Source: Prevotella sp.
GTDB taxonomy: Bacteria; Bacteroidota; Bacteroidia; Bacteroidales; Bacteroidaceae
Length of the DNA: 64,000 nucleotides
Assembly (NCBI GenBank): GCA_017623655.1
Contig: JAGAON010000003.1
Location: forward strand, 1 to 64,000
Direction: 5' to 3'
Shown: piece by piece, positions 8,499 through 18,484 of the stretch
Layout of the letters: every line of letters starts with the position of its first letter
How positions within the stretch are numbered: position 1 is the stretch's first letter
Position numbers and translations under genes: made by a program
Notes under the pieces: generated by a model
What the model saw: only the letters and a program-made list of their open reading frames with translations
Database searches by the model: none
What the model was told of the DNA's origin: nothing

Positions 8499-9344
8499 AT
8501 GAAGAAAGCAGTAATATATTTCATCGCATTTGTTGTAATGAACCTCGCCGTGTCATTCGGCGTGGATGGTATCTATACCTTGATATACGGCAAGGGTCAT
8601 GAGGCTGACACTACACAGTTGCTGATAATGTCGGGCACGGCATCGGCGCTGACGGTAATCCTTTTCACGGCACTTGGATGGTGTCCGGTGAGCAGGGACT
8701 ATATACGCAGCCGCCCGTGGGCGACATTCTTCTGGACAACGTTGCTCGCCCTTGGTACTATTTTGCCGCTGTCGTGGCTGGAGGGTTTCATACCCGATTC
8801 GCTGACGGAAGACTTCGCCGGCGAGATAATAACAAAAATGCTCGGTACGACGGAAGGCTATTTCGTCATTTGCATGCTGGCTCCCTTGGCGGAGGAGATT
8901 GTTTTCCGCGGCGCGATAATACGGCGGCTGGTGGAATGGGGCAGAACCATAAGGGAAAAACGCCTTGACACGATGGGAAAGAAGGGCGGGACGGCCCTTA
9001 CGGACAGGAAGATAGAGTGGGTGGCGATAATAATAAGCTCTTTGCTCTTTGCCCTTGCGCATCTTAATCCGGCACAGATGCCGCACGCGATAATTGTGGG
9101 TGTGCTGTTGGGGTGGCTGTTTGTGAAGACCGGCAGCATAATGCCGGGATTCCTGTTGCATTGGATAAACAACAGCATGGCATACGTAATGCTCAAGATG
9201 TTCCCGTATATGTCTATGGATTCCAAGCTGATTGCCTATTTCCACGGCAACAGTACGGCTATGTACCAGGCCATATTCAGTTCTTTGCTCATAGCCTTGC
9301 CGGCTCTGTACCAGCTGATTATAATGAAACGCAGGGCTTGGTAG
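8499..9344 (+). CDS. CPBP-family intramembrane metalloprotease
   Basis: A 281-residue polytopic membrane protein of the CAAX protease/bacteriocin-processing (Abi) family. The catalytic motif EExxxR reads PLAEEIVFRGAII (about residues 125-137), followed by the FxxxH-type motif LFALAHLNPAQ and a third conserved segment (LLHWINNSMAYV). About seven hydrophobic segments span the chain. Family members cleave membrane-embedded substrates; the natural substrate here is unknown. The gene is alone, downstream of the IS and family B repeats, with no clear -7 box of its own visible. A long segment (residues about 145-170) is charged and probably forms a cytoplasmic loop. Confidence 0.85.
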   Translation: MKKAVIYFIAFVVMNLAVSFGVDGIYTLIYGKGHEADTTQLLIMSGTASALTVILFTALGWCPVSRDYIRSRPWATFFWTTLLALGTILPLSWLEGFIPDSLTEDFAGEIITKMLGTTEGYFVICMLAPLAEEIVFRGAIIRRLVEWGRTIREKRLDTMGKKGGTALTDRKIEWVAIIISSLLFALAHLNPAQMPHAIIVGVLLGWLFVKTGSIMPGFLLHWINNSMAYVMLKMFPYMSMDSKLIAYFHGNSTAMYQAIFSSLLIALPALYQLIIMKRRAW

Positions 9345-9685
9345 CGTAAATAGGTGCGGCGGTTCTGCGGTTCAGCAAGCGTCCGCCACCGGCATTGTAG
9401 AGACGATGTGTATGTTAAAATGTGTGGTCATGTTGATAAATGCTATGCGGAAAGCCGGGAAGGACGGTGTAGCGCGGTACAGCGTATTTGCCCTTGTGTT
9501 TTAGTTATTTAGGAAGAAAAGGTATTGTGTTGTCATTGCGGGACTTTATGCAAAAATATTACGGAACAGTAACTTTTTTCTTAATACGAATCTTAAATTA
9601 TACTAAATATCATCGGGGGGGTAAACGTGGTGTTAATAATTGTTTATTATCGTGTAATGATTTTTTGTTTTTCATTATAAATGTT
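9345..9685. other. Intergenic region with nothing recognised
   Basis: About 340 bp between the CPBP protease stop and the promoter of the next lipoprotein gene. I see no family A-E repeat, no tRNA and no credible gene. A 74-codon open frame near 9488-9712 has no ribosome binding site or recognisable content. A weak GC-rich pairing just after 9350 could be a terminator. Confidence 0.4.
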
Positions 9686-9693
9686 TACCTTTA
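9686..9693 (+). promoter_or_regulatory. Promoter of the lipoprotein gene at 9748
   Basis: TACCTTTA, a one-base variant of the -7 box, with TTG at 9665-9667, 18 bp upstream. A purine-rich AAAGAAAGGG lies just before the ATG. Confidence 0.55.
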
Positions 9694-9747
9694 CACCACG
9701 AAAATCTATTGAAGAGAAAAAAATAACTAACAAAGAAAGGGAAACAA

Positions 9748-11184
9748 ATGAAAAAGATTAATTTCGGCACCATGCTGGCGATAGCCGTCATGGGAGTGGG
9801 TTTCGCTTCATGCTCAAGCAATGATGACCTTGATGGAAACAACAACGGTAATTTAGAGCTTAAACTGGCTCAGATGACAGAGGTGAAGTGTTATTCCGAA
9901 AGTGAAAAGAATGTAATCGGTGAAAATGAAACATGGTACTATAAAGTACAGGATTATCAGTACACCGGAGCGGAGCACAGACCCGCTGCTTACAATCTTT
10001 TTGCAGACAAAGCTCCGGCACAGGGTAATGGAGAGGCTGTGACGGAAGCTGAAAAAGCATTCGTTATGGACTATCTGAAGAACCATCCTAATGAGGGTTC
10101 CACGGAGTTCAACCACTACAACTACTTTATACAGTATGTAGGCGGTTCGTATGCTACATATAATATGGAATTCATACAGAATGGGGCTGTACATCATACA
10201 CAGCAGATTACAGGCTCAAACCATATTGATTTCATTGAATTCGTAGACCAGAATGGTAAAACAAAGCATATAAATGACTATAACGCAGGTTATGGACCAC
10301 GTGCTCTTGTGCTGAACCTGAAGATTACGGCTGCGAAGTTCCACGATTCATACGCCAACCTCACGTATGACAACAAGTACCAGTTCTATGTTATAAAGGA
10401 TGTGCCACAGGCTGACGGTACAACGGCTACTGGGTACTACCTCTGCTTTGATTACGCTACCAAGAAATGGGACAATGGCGATGGTGAGATTGCAGGTGAT
10501 GGCATATACAATGACTATGTGATAAAGATAACACCTGCGTGTGGTGTAATCGACCCGGACCAGCCGGACCAGCCGGTAGATCCAGATCCAGTTGATCCAG
10601 TTAATCCTGATGACCCGACAGAACCGGACGAGCCGGCAGTTGTAGTGACGAACGGCCATGTTGAGGTGAACCTCTCCGTGAAGGCTAACACTCCGGACTC
10701 TAAACTGTCAGTCCATGTACGTGACACTTGCGACTTCAAGGTATTCATACCTGTACCGGAGCAGTACTACTGCAATGTTGACGATATGTTCATCGTGGAG
10801 AAGCATTATGAGAACATGAGCTACAACGTTGAGCCTACAACAATGGAGCGCACGATAGTTGATAACAAAGTGACATTGACCGTGACATACAAGCCGGAAG
10901 GTATCTATGTAGAGTCCAACGGCATCAACGCAGAAGTGTTGGAGTACCTCCGCAATGTATATGGCGACGGTCTTACTTTCGAGGTTAACAACTACTTCAA
11001 TACTCTGATAACACGCAATGTGCTCATCGCATACCTCAACCAGTCAACGATAGAGTTCAAGAACGGACAGCCGAAGGAGTATATAAATACTATTGTAGAG
11101 GAGTATGAGGATGAGAATGGCAACATCATACAAAACGTGGATGCCGAAGGCAATAAGCTGGACTGCGTGGTAACAAGGAAATAA
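9748..11184 (+). CDS. Large lipoprotein of unknown function
   Basis: A protein of 478 residues that I do not recognise. The signal sequence ends in a lipobox (GVGFASCSSN), so it is lipid-anchored in the envelope. Residues about 25-260 form one domain rich in Tyr, Asn and Asp. A Pro/Asp linker follows (DQPVDPDPVDPVNPDDPTEP, about 270-290), and then a second domain of about 190 residues. The layout of two folded parts joined by a PD-rich linker suits surface-exposed Bacteroidales lipoproteins. It has its own promoter and a terminator-like hairpin (11254-11294), so it is probably monocistronic and separate from the polysaccharide operon that follows. Confidence 0.75.
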   Translation: MKKINFGTMLAIAVMGVGFASCSSNDDLDGNNNGNLELKLAQMTEVKCYSESEKNVIGENETWYYKVQDYQYTGAEHRPAAYNLFADKAPAQGNGEAVTEAEKAFVMDYLKNHPNEGSTEFNHYNYFIQYVGGSYATYNMEFIQNGAVHHTQQITGSNHIDFIEFVDQNGKTKHINDYNAGYGPRALVLNLKITAAKFHDSYANLTYDNKYQFYVIKDVPQADGTTATGYYLCFDYATKKWDNGDGEIAGDGIYNDYVIKITPACGVIDPDQPDQPVDPDPVDPVNPDDPTEPDEPAVVVTNGHVEVNLSVKANTPDSKLSVHVRDTCDFKVFIPVPEQYYCNVDDMFIVEKHYENMSYNVEPTTMERTIVDNKVTLTVTYKPEGIYVESNGINAEVLEYLRNVYGDGLTFEVNNYFNTLITRNVLIAYLNQSTIEFKNGQPKEYINTIVEEYEDENGNIIQNVDAEGNKLDCVVTRK

Positions 11185-11253
11185 ATCCGTATGGTGTGAC
11201 TGTCAGGTTATATATATAATGTATGAGGTCACTTTGATGAGAAAATAATAAAG

Positions 11254-11294
11254 AGAGCCTTGTCTGTAATAATTAACGTTACGGATAAGGCTCT
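11254..11294 (+). terminator. Hairpin terminator after the 9748 lipoprotein gene
   Basis: AGAGCCTTGTCTGTAA pairs with TTACGGATAAGGCTCT across a 9-base loop and is followed by a T-rich stretch. Confidence 0.7.
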
Positions 11295-11375
11295 TCTTTG
11301 TGATACAAACCGATGCTTTTCTTCGTTTTTACATTTTTTAATACGAAAAAGTTGGAAATGACGGAGGAAAAGAAT

Positions 11376-11383
11376 TACCTTTG
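11376..11383 (+). promoter_or_regulatory. Promoter of the exopolysaccharide-like operon
   Basis: TACCTTTG with TTG at 11352-11354. It precedes the five-gene run 11467-19069 and leaves a leader of about 75 bp. Confidence 0.6.
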
Positions 11384-11466
11384 TAAAGACTATATGTAGT
11401 CACGCTATATGTGAAAGTACTCGGCCGGGTTGTCCGCAAACCGGTTTGCTCGCTTTCATAAATGTT

Positions 11467-12732
11467 ATGGTTCAGATTCTTACTCAGACAATCCGATATA
11501 TTGCGTATGCCATGCTGTATTTGCAGGAAACGCTGACTTGTGCCGCCCAGTCCGATTTCGGTACGGTGGAATTTGCCGATTGGGAACTGATAGGATATTA
11601 TCTAAATCTGTTTGCAAACTACTATGCCGGTTATCCGTGGCAGATTTTGATGTCATATTCTATTGCCGTGTGCAGCATAATCTCGCTTGTCGTGCTCTTT
11701 TTCATGTTTGTGTTTAGAGTGTGGAAGCAGCAGCGCATAAAGAAGAAAGAGAAGAAGATGTATTCTGAATACTCCGGGAAACTGCACCATATCCTTGGTG
11801 CGGCAGAGATGATGACGCATGAGCAGATATTGGAGATATTGGGTAAGACCGAGGATGAGATAAGAATGACGGACGCCTATTACTATGCCAATATGCTGGA
11901 GGAAGCGCGTATGGCGATGTATGAGATAGTCTGTCTGCCGAATATGCAGGTGTTGGCGACCACGTTGGGTGTGTGCGACAGGTTCACATATCAGTTGTTG
12001 AAGCATAAGGATGTGTTCCGCACATTGCAGATGCTGCTGATGTTGCAGATAACGGTGAGCGAGGGATTGCTCGCCAACTATGTGAACCATACCAACCGGG
12101 AAATCAGGATGATGGCGCGACTGAACTATATCACGTGTTCAAGGAACGCTCCCTATCGCTATCTGCTTGTGGAACTGAACGAAGAACAGCCGCTGTACAG
12201 GCCGATGATACTTAACTACGTGTTTGGCTGGATGATGTTCCAGGACAGACTGATGCCGAACTTCCTGAACCTTGCCGACCGTGTGGAGAATGAAGACTCT
12301 GCGGCTTTCCTCGTAAGAGAGGTGGCTTTGTGGGGAAAGGAAAACGAGAAGGAAGAGGTAAAGGACTACTTTCTGGATAAAAGGCTGAAAGTAAGATCGG
12401 CGGCGATAGAAGTGGTGGCGACACTGGGTGATGTTTCCGCAGAGGACAAATTGGTGGAATCTTATTTCCAGCAACCGGAGCATATAAGGCAGGAGGTGCT
12501 GCGCACATTGCTGGCTCTCAACTCCGGCAAACGCACGGAGTTCTTCAAGGAGGCGTACGAGATGAGTTCTTCAAGGGAAACGCATGCCGTGGCGTTGCAG
12601 TGCTTGTATAAGTACGGTAATTCCGGCAGGCGTCTGTTTGAAATAATGCGTAATGAGGCTGACGAGGAGACAAGGATGCTGATCGACCAGGTTGACTCTA
12701 TGATTCTGCTGGAACAGTTGCAGGTACTGTGA
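11467..12732 (+). CDS. HEAT-repeat-like inner-membrane protein
   Basis: A protein of about 421 residues. One strong membrane segment lies near residues 60-85 (SIAVCSIISLVVLFFMFVF), with a shorter hydrophobic stretch at the N-terminus. The rest is soluble and alpha-helical, with repeated helix pairs (VRSAAIEVVATLGDVSAEDK, IRQEVLRTLLALNSGKRTEF) that resemble HEAT repeats, probably cytoplasmic. It is the first gene of the operon and lies 57 bp before the glycosyltransferase. I infer a scaffold or regulatory partner of the synthase, in the position where other systems have an accessory membrane subunit. An upstream TTG at 11446 is an alternative start. Confidence 0.75.
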   Translation: MVQILTQTIRYIAYAMLYLQETLTCAAQSDFGTVEFADWELIGYYLNLFANYYAGYPWQILMSYSIAVCSIISLVVLFFMFVFRVWKQQRIKKKEKKMYSEYSGKLHHILGAAEMMTHEQILEILGKTEDEIRMTDAYYYANMLEEARMAMYEIVCLPNMQVLATTLGVCDRFTYQLLKHKDVFRTLQMLLMLQITVSEGLLANYVNHTNREIRMMARLNYITCSRNAPYRYLLVELNEEQPLYRPMILNYVFGWMMFQDRLMPNFLNLADRVENEDSAAFLVREVALWGKENEKEEVKDYFLDKRLKVRSAAIEVVATLGDVSAEDKLVESYFQQPEHIRQEVLRTLLALNSGKRTEFFKEAYEMSSSRETHAVALQCLYKYGNSGRRLFEIMRNEADEETRMLIDQVDSMILLEQLQVL

Positions 12733-12789
12733 CGCTTCGTACAACCCGTAATCTAAAACCAAAGACCAATAACCAACAATCCCACGAAT

Positions 12790-14205
12790 ATGTGGCAGTT
12801 TATATTCACATTCTACGGATACTTCGTATTCTTTTATTCACTGTTGCTGATATTCAGTTATATATTTCTGATTGTCATGGCATACAGTTATACGTCGCAT
12901 TATAAGCGGTGGACGCTGGACTATGTGCAGCAGATGGTTGAGACAAGCCCGTTTACTCCGGGTGTGTCTATCGTGGCGCCGGCATATAACGAAGGTGTGA
13001 ACATTGTGGAGAATGTGAACTCGCTGTTGCAACAGAAGTATCCGAAGTTTGAGGTTATAATAGTGAATGACGGCTCAAAGGACGATACTCTGGAGAAACT
13101 GATAGACAACTTCAGCCTGATAGAGGTGCCTTACGACTATGTGTACCACATAAACTGCAAACCGTTCAAACGGCTTTTCCGTTCCACAGACTATCATTTC
13201 AAGAACCTGACGGTTGTAGATAAGACGAATGGAGGCACAAAGGCGGATGCGGTGAATGGCGGACTGAATGTTGCGCAGTATCCTTATTTCATCAATACCG
13301 ACTCTGACTGTATTCTTTCAAAAGACGCCATATACCAATGCGTGTTCCCCATATTGCTGAACCATGACATCATAGCCGTTTCCGGTACGATGAGTATGAG
13401 TAACGGCTTTGAGTTGAAGAATAACGAGATAGTAGAGTTCAAGACTTCGAGCAATCCCTTGGCGGTGTTTCAGGACTTGGAGTACAAACGCTCGTTCCTT
13501 GTGGGTAAGATGGGATGGTCCAATATCAACGCCATGCCTAACGTGTCAGGCGGATACGGTCTGTTTGACACCGGGGTGGTATTGGCCGCCGGTGGATATG
13601 GCTTTGACTCCTTTGCGGAGGATATGGACATGATATGCCGCATGATAAGGTACTGCTGTGATTTCGGCAGGCCGTATCGTGTAGTTCAGATTCCGCACAC
13701 ATGTTGCTGGACGGAAGGTCCGTCAACGCTGAAGGTGCTTTACAGACAGCGCACGAGGTGGGGGCGTGGACTGATACAGCTTATTCACCAGCATTGGCGG
13801 ATGGTGCTGCGTCCGAAGTACAGGCAGCTGGGGATGATAACGCTTCCGTATATCATCCTGTTCGAGTTTCTCGCTCCTATCATTGAGATGGTAGGTCTGG
13901 TGATGTTCATCTACCTTGTGCTCACAGGCGGTGTCAACTGGGACACGTTTTGGATTGTGTTCACCATGATGTATGTCTTTGCGGTGATGCTGTCGCAGTT
14001 TGTCGTATTTTATGATTATATACTCGGCAGTTCATACACCAAGGCTCGCTCATATTGGCGTTTGCTGGTGGCGGCGATGGTGGAACCTTTCACTTATCAC
14101 CCCATAATAACATATTGCTCCATCCGCGGATACCTTAACTATATCTTCCGCACAAAGGCGTCATGGGGTGCAATGACACGTAAACGTTATAACACGGGAA
14201 AGTAA
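12790..14205 (+). CDS. Processive family-2 glycosyltransferase (PgaC/BcsA-like)
   Basis: A 471-residue membrane glycosyltransferase that probably polymerises and exports a polysaccharide across the inner membrane. It has an N-terminal membrane segment (residues about 5-32). The GT-A core follows, with VSIVAPAYNEG, the nucleotide-sugar Asp in VNDGSKDD, the metal-binding DSD in INTDSDCIL, the acceptor motif AEDMDM (residues about 277-282) and the processivity motif QRTRW. Three to four C-terminal membrane helices come next. This order is typical of poly-beta-linked polymer synthases. No PilZ domain is visible, so c-di-GMP control through this chain is not indicated. Only 3 bp separate it from the outer-membrane protein gene. 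Confidence 0.9.
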   Translation: MWQFIFTFYGYFVFFYSLLLIFSYIFLIVMAYSYTSHYKRWTLDYVQQMVETSPFTPGVSIVAPAYNEGVNIVENVNSLLQQKYPKFEVIIVNDGSKDDTLEKLIDNFSLIEVPYDYVYHINCKPFKRLFRSTDYHFKNLTVVDKTNGGTKADAVNGGLNVAQYPYFINTDSDCILSKDAIYQCVFPILLNHDIIAVSGTMSMSNGFELKNNEIVEFKTSSNPLAVFQDLEYKRSFLVGKMGWSNINAMPNVSGGYGLFDTGVVLAAGGYGFDSFAEDMDMICRMIRYCCDFGRPYRVVQIPHTCCWTEGPSTLKVLYRQRTRWGRGLIQLIHQHWRMVLRPKYRQLGMITLPYIILFEFLAPIIEMVGLVMFIYLVLTGGVNWDTFWIVFTMMYVFAVMLSQFVVFYDYILGSSYTKARSYWRLLVAAMVEPFTYHPIITYCSIRGYLNYIFRTKASWGAMTRKRYNTGK

Positions 14206-14208
14206 GAC

Positions 14209-17184
14209 ATGAAGCATAGAATCATACATATAACCCTTATGGTTGTTCTGCTGTTTGGCTACGCCACGCAGTCGGGCGCTTTGTTCACCAAGTTCAAGAC
14301 TCCGGACTATTACGAGGCCAATACCCGTGAGCATTTCAAGCATAACAGATGGGTGGAAGGCAAGAAACTTCTGGACGAGGGATGGAAAGAATATGGTGAC
14401 CTGTCGGTAATGAACGAGTTGATGGGAAGATACTATTACCACTTCAAAAAGTATGACAAAGCGCGCTTCTATCTTGTGAGAGCCTTGCGTGATGACAATA
14501 CAAACACACAGGCAAGGGAGACGCTGGTGAATGTGGAAGAAGAAACACACAATTATTCCAGTGCCATCTGTTACATCAACGAACTGTTGGAAAGAAACCC
14601 TTACAGCAAGGGATGGTGGAGACGTAAGATTAATATTTACCGCAAACAGGGTAACAATATAGAGGCGGACAGACTGCTGACAAGGCTTCAACAGATTTAT
14701 CCTAATGACAATGCGGTAAAGAAAGACGTGGCGTTCCTGAATGAACAGAGGCTTGTCAAGCAGAAACGCAACGGCGATTTGAGCGGGCAGCTGGAGTCGT
14801 TGCAGAACCTTGTGAAGGCATATCCGGATAATCCGGAATACTATCTGTCGCTGTGCAATATGCTGTTACAGTCCGGCCGCATTGGAGAAGCGGCGGAAGT
14901 GGCGGGCAGGGGCGCACAACGCATGAGAAGCGCGGCACTTATGAGGAAACGCGCGGACATACTGGCCGAGCAGGGCAGATACACGGAGGCGATAAACTAC
15001 CTTAAAGAATGCCAGAGGCTGTACCATACATCATCACTGACGGCGGCGATAAACGAGATTGAGAAGACAGCGGCGGAGAATGCGCAGCTGAATGACCCAT
15101 ACTCATCCATGGCAAGGGTCTATGCCAAGCAACACTCTTCGGAAGCCCTGAACTACCTTCTCAATACCTCCATCTCAAGAGGATATTATGATGACGCCCT
15201 TATGTATATAAAAGAAGCGAAGGGCAAAGGCACAGGCTCGCAGGAACTGTTGTATAAGGAGTTTATCGTGAACCGAAGGCTGGGAAACAAGAATGCCGCT
15301 TTCTCACTGCTGACAAGGTTATACGCGATGAATCCGAAAAACGAAGAGGTGAGAGGCTATCTGTCTGAGATGAGATTTGATACTGCGAAGGAACTGATGC
15401 TTGAAGGACTGTATGCCGATGCCATACCCGATTTGTTGTTCGTTGAGGAAAATGCAGTGGAGAACGACATGAAGGAGGGGGCTATGACACGTCTGTATAA
15501 TTGTTATGTGGAAACAAAGCAGTATGAACAGGCATACGGACAGTTGGACAAGATAAAGTCGTTGCATGACCAGCCTTTTTATATTACGCAATACGCCTCT
15601 CTGTTGAAGGCGGAAGGGCGTACTGAAGCCGCATTGGCCGCATTGGCCGATGCTTACGGAAAGACAGACGACCCGCAAAAGGCGCAGTTGATAGCCTACC
15701 AATATGAGGAGTATGCGCTGCCATATATAAAAGATATGCTGGAGCGCGGCATGATACGCAATGCCAATAAAGCGGTGAAGAACGCATTGCTCGTGTGTCC
15801 TACATCAAACGGCCTGCTGCACCAAGCCATTACCACCTCCGATATTCTTGGATTGAAAGAAGATTATGCGGATATGGTTTCTGCCGGACGGGCAAAATAC
15901 CCCGAAGACCCTTTCTTCATAGTTAAGGAAGCGGGAATAATGGCTTCCAATGGCGATCATGCCAATGCCGTGAAAATGCTGCGTCCGGAACTTGACATTT
16001 ACTTGGGTGACTCAACCCTTGTAAGGGCTTTTTCCGAACACAGCCGTAACTTGGCGCTCGACCAAGCCAAGGCAAAAGCCTATAACTCAGCCATTGCCAC
16101 GCTTGACACCGCCCTTTTGTTCAATCATCAGGACAGGGAACTCCTTTACACCAAAGGACTTGTGTATGAGTCCATGCACAATTACGACTCGGCATACGTA
16201 TATCAGAAATATTACAAGCCCACGCTAATGGACTATCGGGAGCACAGCCGCCATTTGGAAGAATTGCAGGGAATGAGCTTCAACAACGAGATAACCATGG
16301 CGTATCAGCAGGCTCGTCCGGGCAGCGAGGATGTAATATCCGCCAATGCTTACGCCACATATCAGTTGAAAGGCAAGCGCAATGACTACACTTTCAGCCT
16401 TGCATACGCCGGACGTGACGGCTCGGCCATGGAAAACATGACAAAAGAAGAGGTGGAGTCAGGCGGTACGGGCATAATGCTTGGCATAGACTGGCATCAC
16501 CGTTTCAAAGACTCGCCATGGGCATTCACCGTTGGCGCCTCATGGGCAAGCAAATATTTCCCGGAGATTACGTTGCGGGCTGTCGTGGAACGCGAAATGT
16601 GGGACACATGGTTGTTTAATGTTCACGCCAGTTTCCGCCGCATACATGCCTACACACGCAGATATAAATGGATCGTAAACACGGAGAAGGCTTCTCCCAA
16701 TGACCCTGACTATGTGTATTCATTCGACGGTTGGCAGCATAAATACGAGGGTTTGACGCAAGTGGGACTGTCTGCCCAGCGTACTATCAACCGCTTCATT
16801 GTTCAGGGAAGCGTTGACGCTTTCAACATGAACAAGAAACTATACTTTAACGGTTCGCTTAAAGGCCAGTTCTTTCCGATGGAAGGTAGCCGCACACACG
16901 TCTTTGCCTCAGGTGGTGTAGGCACAGCCCCGCAGACGGAGTTGCTTGACAATTCCATGCCGGCAGGCTTCAGCAAACTCAACACCTTTGTGGGAGCGGG
17001 GCTGATGTGGTTCTTCAACAGGCATATTGCGGGCGCACTTACCGGGACATGGTACACCATGTATAGCTCTCAGGAGGTGCAGACAGGAATATGGGGGGGC
17101 GACTATTCAACCATCAGTTCCAGTTCAAATACCGAATATAAGAATATGTATTATATCCAAGGATCGGTCGTTGTAGCGTTCTGA
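14209..17184 (+). CDS. TPR plus YaiO-like beta-barrel outer-membrane protein
   Basis: A 991-residue protein with a signal peptide (MKHRIIHITLMVVLLFGYAT). Residues about 30-700 are helical repeats of TPR type. The last 270 residues alternate like an outer-membrane barrel (YATYQLKGKRNDYTFSLAYA, many aromatic girdle residues) and end in phenylalanine, the usual BAM signal. The same order, TPR superhelix then barrel, is found in PgaA, the export pore for poly-N-acetylglucosamine. The barrel part resembles YaiO, encoded beside a glycosyltransferase in E. coli. The adjoining GT2 gene makes a role as polysaccharide export channel likely. The polymer's identity is not shown by the sequence. Confidence 0.85.
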   Translation: MKHRIIHITLMVVLLFGYATQSGALFTKFKTPDYYEANTREHFKHNRWVEGKKLLDEGWKEYGDLSVMNELMGRYYYHFKKYDKARFYLVRALRDDNTNTQARETLVNVEEETHNYSSAICYINELLERNPYSKGWWRRKINIYRKQGNNIEADRLLTRLQQIYPNDNAVKKDVAFLNEQRLVKQKRNGDLSGQLESLQNLVKAYPDNPEYYLSLCNMLLQSGRIGEAAEVAGRGAQRMRSAALMRKRADILAEQGRYTEAINYLKECQRLYHTSSLTAAINEIEKTAAENAQLNDPYSSMARVYAKQHSSEALNYLLNTSISRGYYDDALMYIKEAKGKGTGSQELLYKEFIVNRRLGNKNAAFSLLTRLYAMNPKNEEVRGYLSEMRFDTAKELMLEGLYADAIPDLLFVEENAVENDMKEGAMTRLYNCYVETKQYEQAYGQLDKIKSLHDQPFYITQYASLLKAEGRTEAALAALADAYGKTDDPQKAQLIAYQYEEYALPYIKDMLERGMIRNANKAVKNALLVCPTSNGLLHQAITTSDILGLKEDYADMVSAGRAKYPEDPFFIVKEAGIMASNGDHANAVKMLRPELDIYLGDSTLVRAFSEHSRNLALDQAKAKAYNSAIATLDTALLFNHQDRELLYTKGLVYESMHNYDSAYVYQKYYKPTLMDYREHSRHLEELQGMSFNNEITMAYQQARPGSEDVISANAYATYQLKGKRNDYTFSLAYAGRDGSAMENMTKEEVESGGTGIMLGIDWHHRFKDSPWAFTVGASWASKYFPEITLRAVVEREMWDTWLFNVHASFRRIHAYTRRYKWIVNTEKASPNDPDYVYSFDGWQHKYEGLTQVGLSAQRTINRFIVQGSVDAFNMNKKLYFNGSLKGQFFPMEGSRTHVFASGGVGTAPQTELLDNSMPAGFSKLNTFVGAGLMWFFNRHIAGALTGTWYTMYSSQEVQTGIWGGDYSTISSSSNTEYKNMYYIQGSVVVAF

Positions 17185-17207
17185 TTACACAAAATTACAA
17201 TACTTTC

Positions 17208-18464
17208 ATGCGTTTACTACATATCATATCCATCTCTTTCCTCCTGCTGTCTGCATGCAGCAGGGCGGCAGTTACCGTGTCAAAACCATTCCAGTTCCGC
17301 GCTTTGTGCACTCCGACCAATGCCAATCCCAAGGAATTTGGTTTGGACAGCACGCACAATGTGGATAACGATTGGGGCTTGTGGGGACACAACCTGTGGA
17401 AAGTCATAGGCGAGGACGCTCCGGAAGAGGTTTATGCCTTGATAGGAACCAAGCGTGACAGCACACAGTACTGCTTTTCCACGCCCAAGATGTATGAAAT
17501 CATTGACAACTGGATATCAGACCAATGGGGGCCGAAGGGATGGAGATTCACCATCATGCCCGCCGACAACAAGAAAGTATGTCAATGCAAGCTGTGCCTT
17601 GCGGCAGGCAATACAAAGGATAATGCTACACCTGCCGTGGCCGCTTTGCTCGACAAACTTGCGAAGAAATACCCCGGACACCAGTTTTTCATGACGGCAT
17701 ACCACACCACCAAGCAGCCGCCAAGGCGCAAACTGCCACCTAATGCCGGCGTGATGCTGTCAACCATGGATATTCCCATGCGTTACATATTTAATGAAAG
17801 CGGCGGCTACCGCAAGTTCGATGCCATGGTGAAAGCATGGAAAAACGTTACGCCGTTGCTGTATGTATGGGAGTATGACCGTAACTTTGACGATTATCTG
17901 ACACCTTACCCCTGTCTGATGATTATGCAGCAACGCCTGAAATACTACCAACAGGCAGGCATCACAGGAGTGTTCATCAACGGTAGCGGCAACGACTATT
18001 CCACCTTTGACGATGTGCAGTCATACGTCTTGGCAAAACTGTTGCTTGATGTCAATGCGGATGTGGAGGCGTTGGTCAGGCAGTTCTATGCCAAGTACTA
18101 TCCGGAATGCGGCAAACTTATAGGCGACTATTATCTGTCACTCGAAGAGAAACTGCGCCGTACCAACCGTGTCATGCCTTACTATGGCACGATAGAGGAG
18201 ACCGTCGCCTCATATCTTAATCCCAAGGAATTTGTGGACTTCTGGGTCTCACTCGACAAGAAAAGCAAAAGCGTCGGCGGAGAGGAGCGCCAGCGTGTCA
18301 ACCGTATGCTGACAGCGATGGCTTACACCCGCCTGCAACTGAAACCATCGGAACGCGACAGGGAAGAAATGATAATCATCCTGAAAGATTATAAGAGCGT
18401 TCCCGGCCTGTTGAACTATAAGGAAACCAACGGCTCGTTGGAGAAATACCTTAAAGGCAAGTAA
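17208..18464 (+). CDS. DUF4838-type lipoprotein, probable glycan-active
   Basis: A protein of about 418 residues. The signal sequence ends in a lipobox (LLLSACSRA). The body resembles the DUF4838 family: a DNDWGLWGHNLWK block, a Cys motif (KVCQCKLC), and a C-terminal part rich in aromatic and acidic residues (LLYVWEYDRNFDDYL) suggestive of a carbohydrate-binding barrel. DUF4838 proteins are often found with glycoside hydrolases. In this operon it takes the place held by PgaB, the lipoprotein that deacetylates or cleaves the polymer during export. I infer a polymer-trimming or polymer-binding role and cannot name catalytic residues. It starts 23 bp after the barrel gene. Confidence 0.7.
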   Translation: MRLLHIISISFLLLSACSRAAVTVSKPFQFRALCTPTNANPKEFGLDSTHNVDNDWGLWGHNLWKVIGEDAPEEVYALIGTKRDSTQYCFSTPKMYEIIDNWISDQWGPKGWRFTIMPADNKKVCQCKLCLAAGNTKDNATPAVAALLDKLAKKYPGHQFFMTAYHTTKQPPRRKLPPNAGVMLSTMDIPMRYIFNESGGYRKFDAMVKAWKNVTPLLYVWEYDRNFDDYLTPYPCLMIMQQRLKYYQQAGITGVFINGSGNDYSTFDDVQSYVLAKLLLDVNADVEALVRQFYAKYYPECGKLIGDYYLSLEEKLRRTNRVMPYYGTIEETVASYLNPKEFVDFWVSLDKKSKSVGGEERQRVNRMLTAMAYTRLQLKPSERDREEMIIILKDYKSVPGLLNYKETNGSLEKYLKGK

Positions 18465-18484
18465 ATCAAAAACGTGAGAACAGC

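Noticed and set aside
9488-9712. A 74-codon gene before the 9748 lipoprotein
   Set aside because: It runs into the -7 box of the next gene, has no ribosome binding site, and its composition is that of AT-rich intergenic DNA.
14209-17184. Reading the TPR-barrel protein as a SusC-like TonB transporter
   Set aside because: No plug domain or TonB box is visible. The N-terminal two-thirds are TPR repeats and the neighbour is a processive glycosyltransferase.
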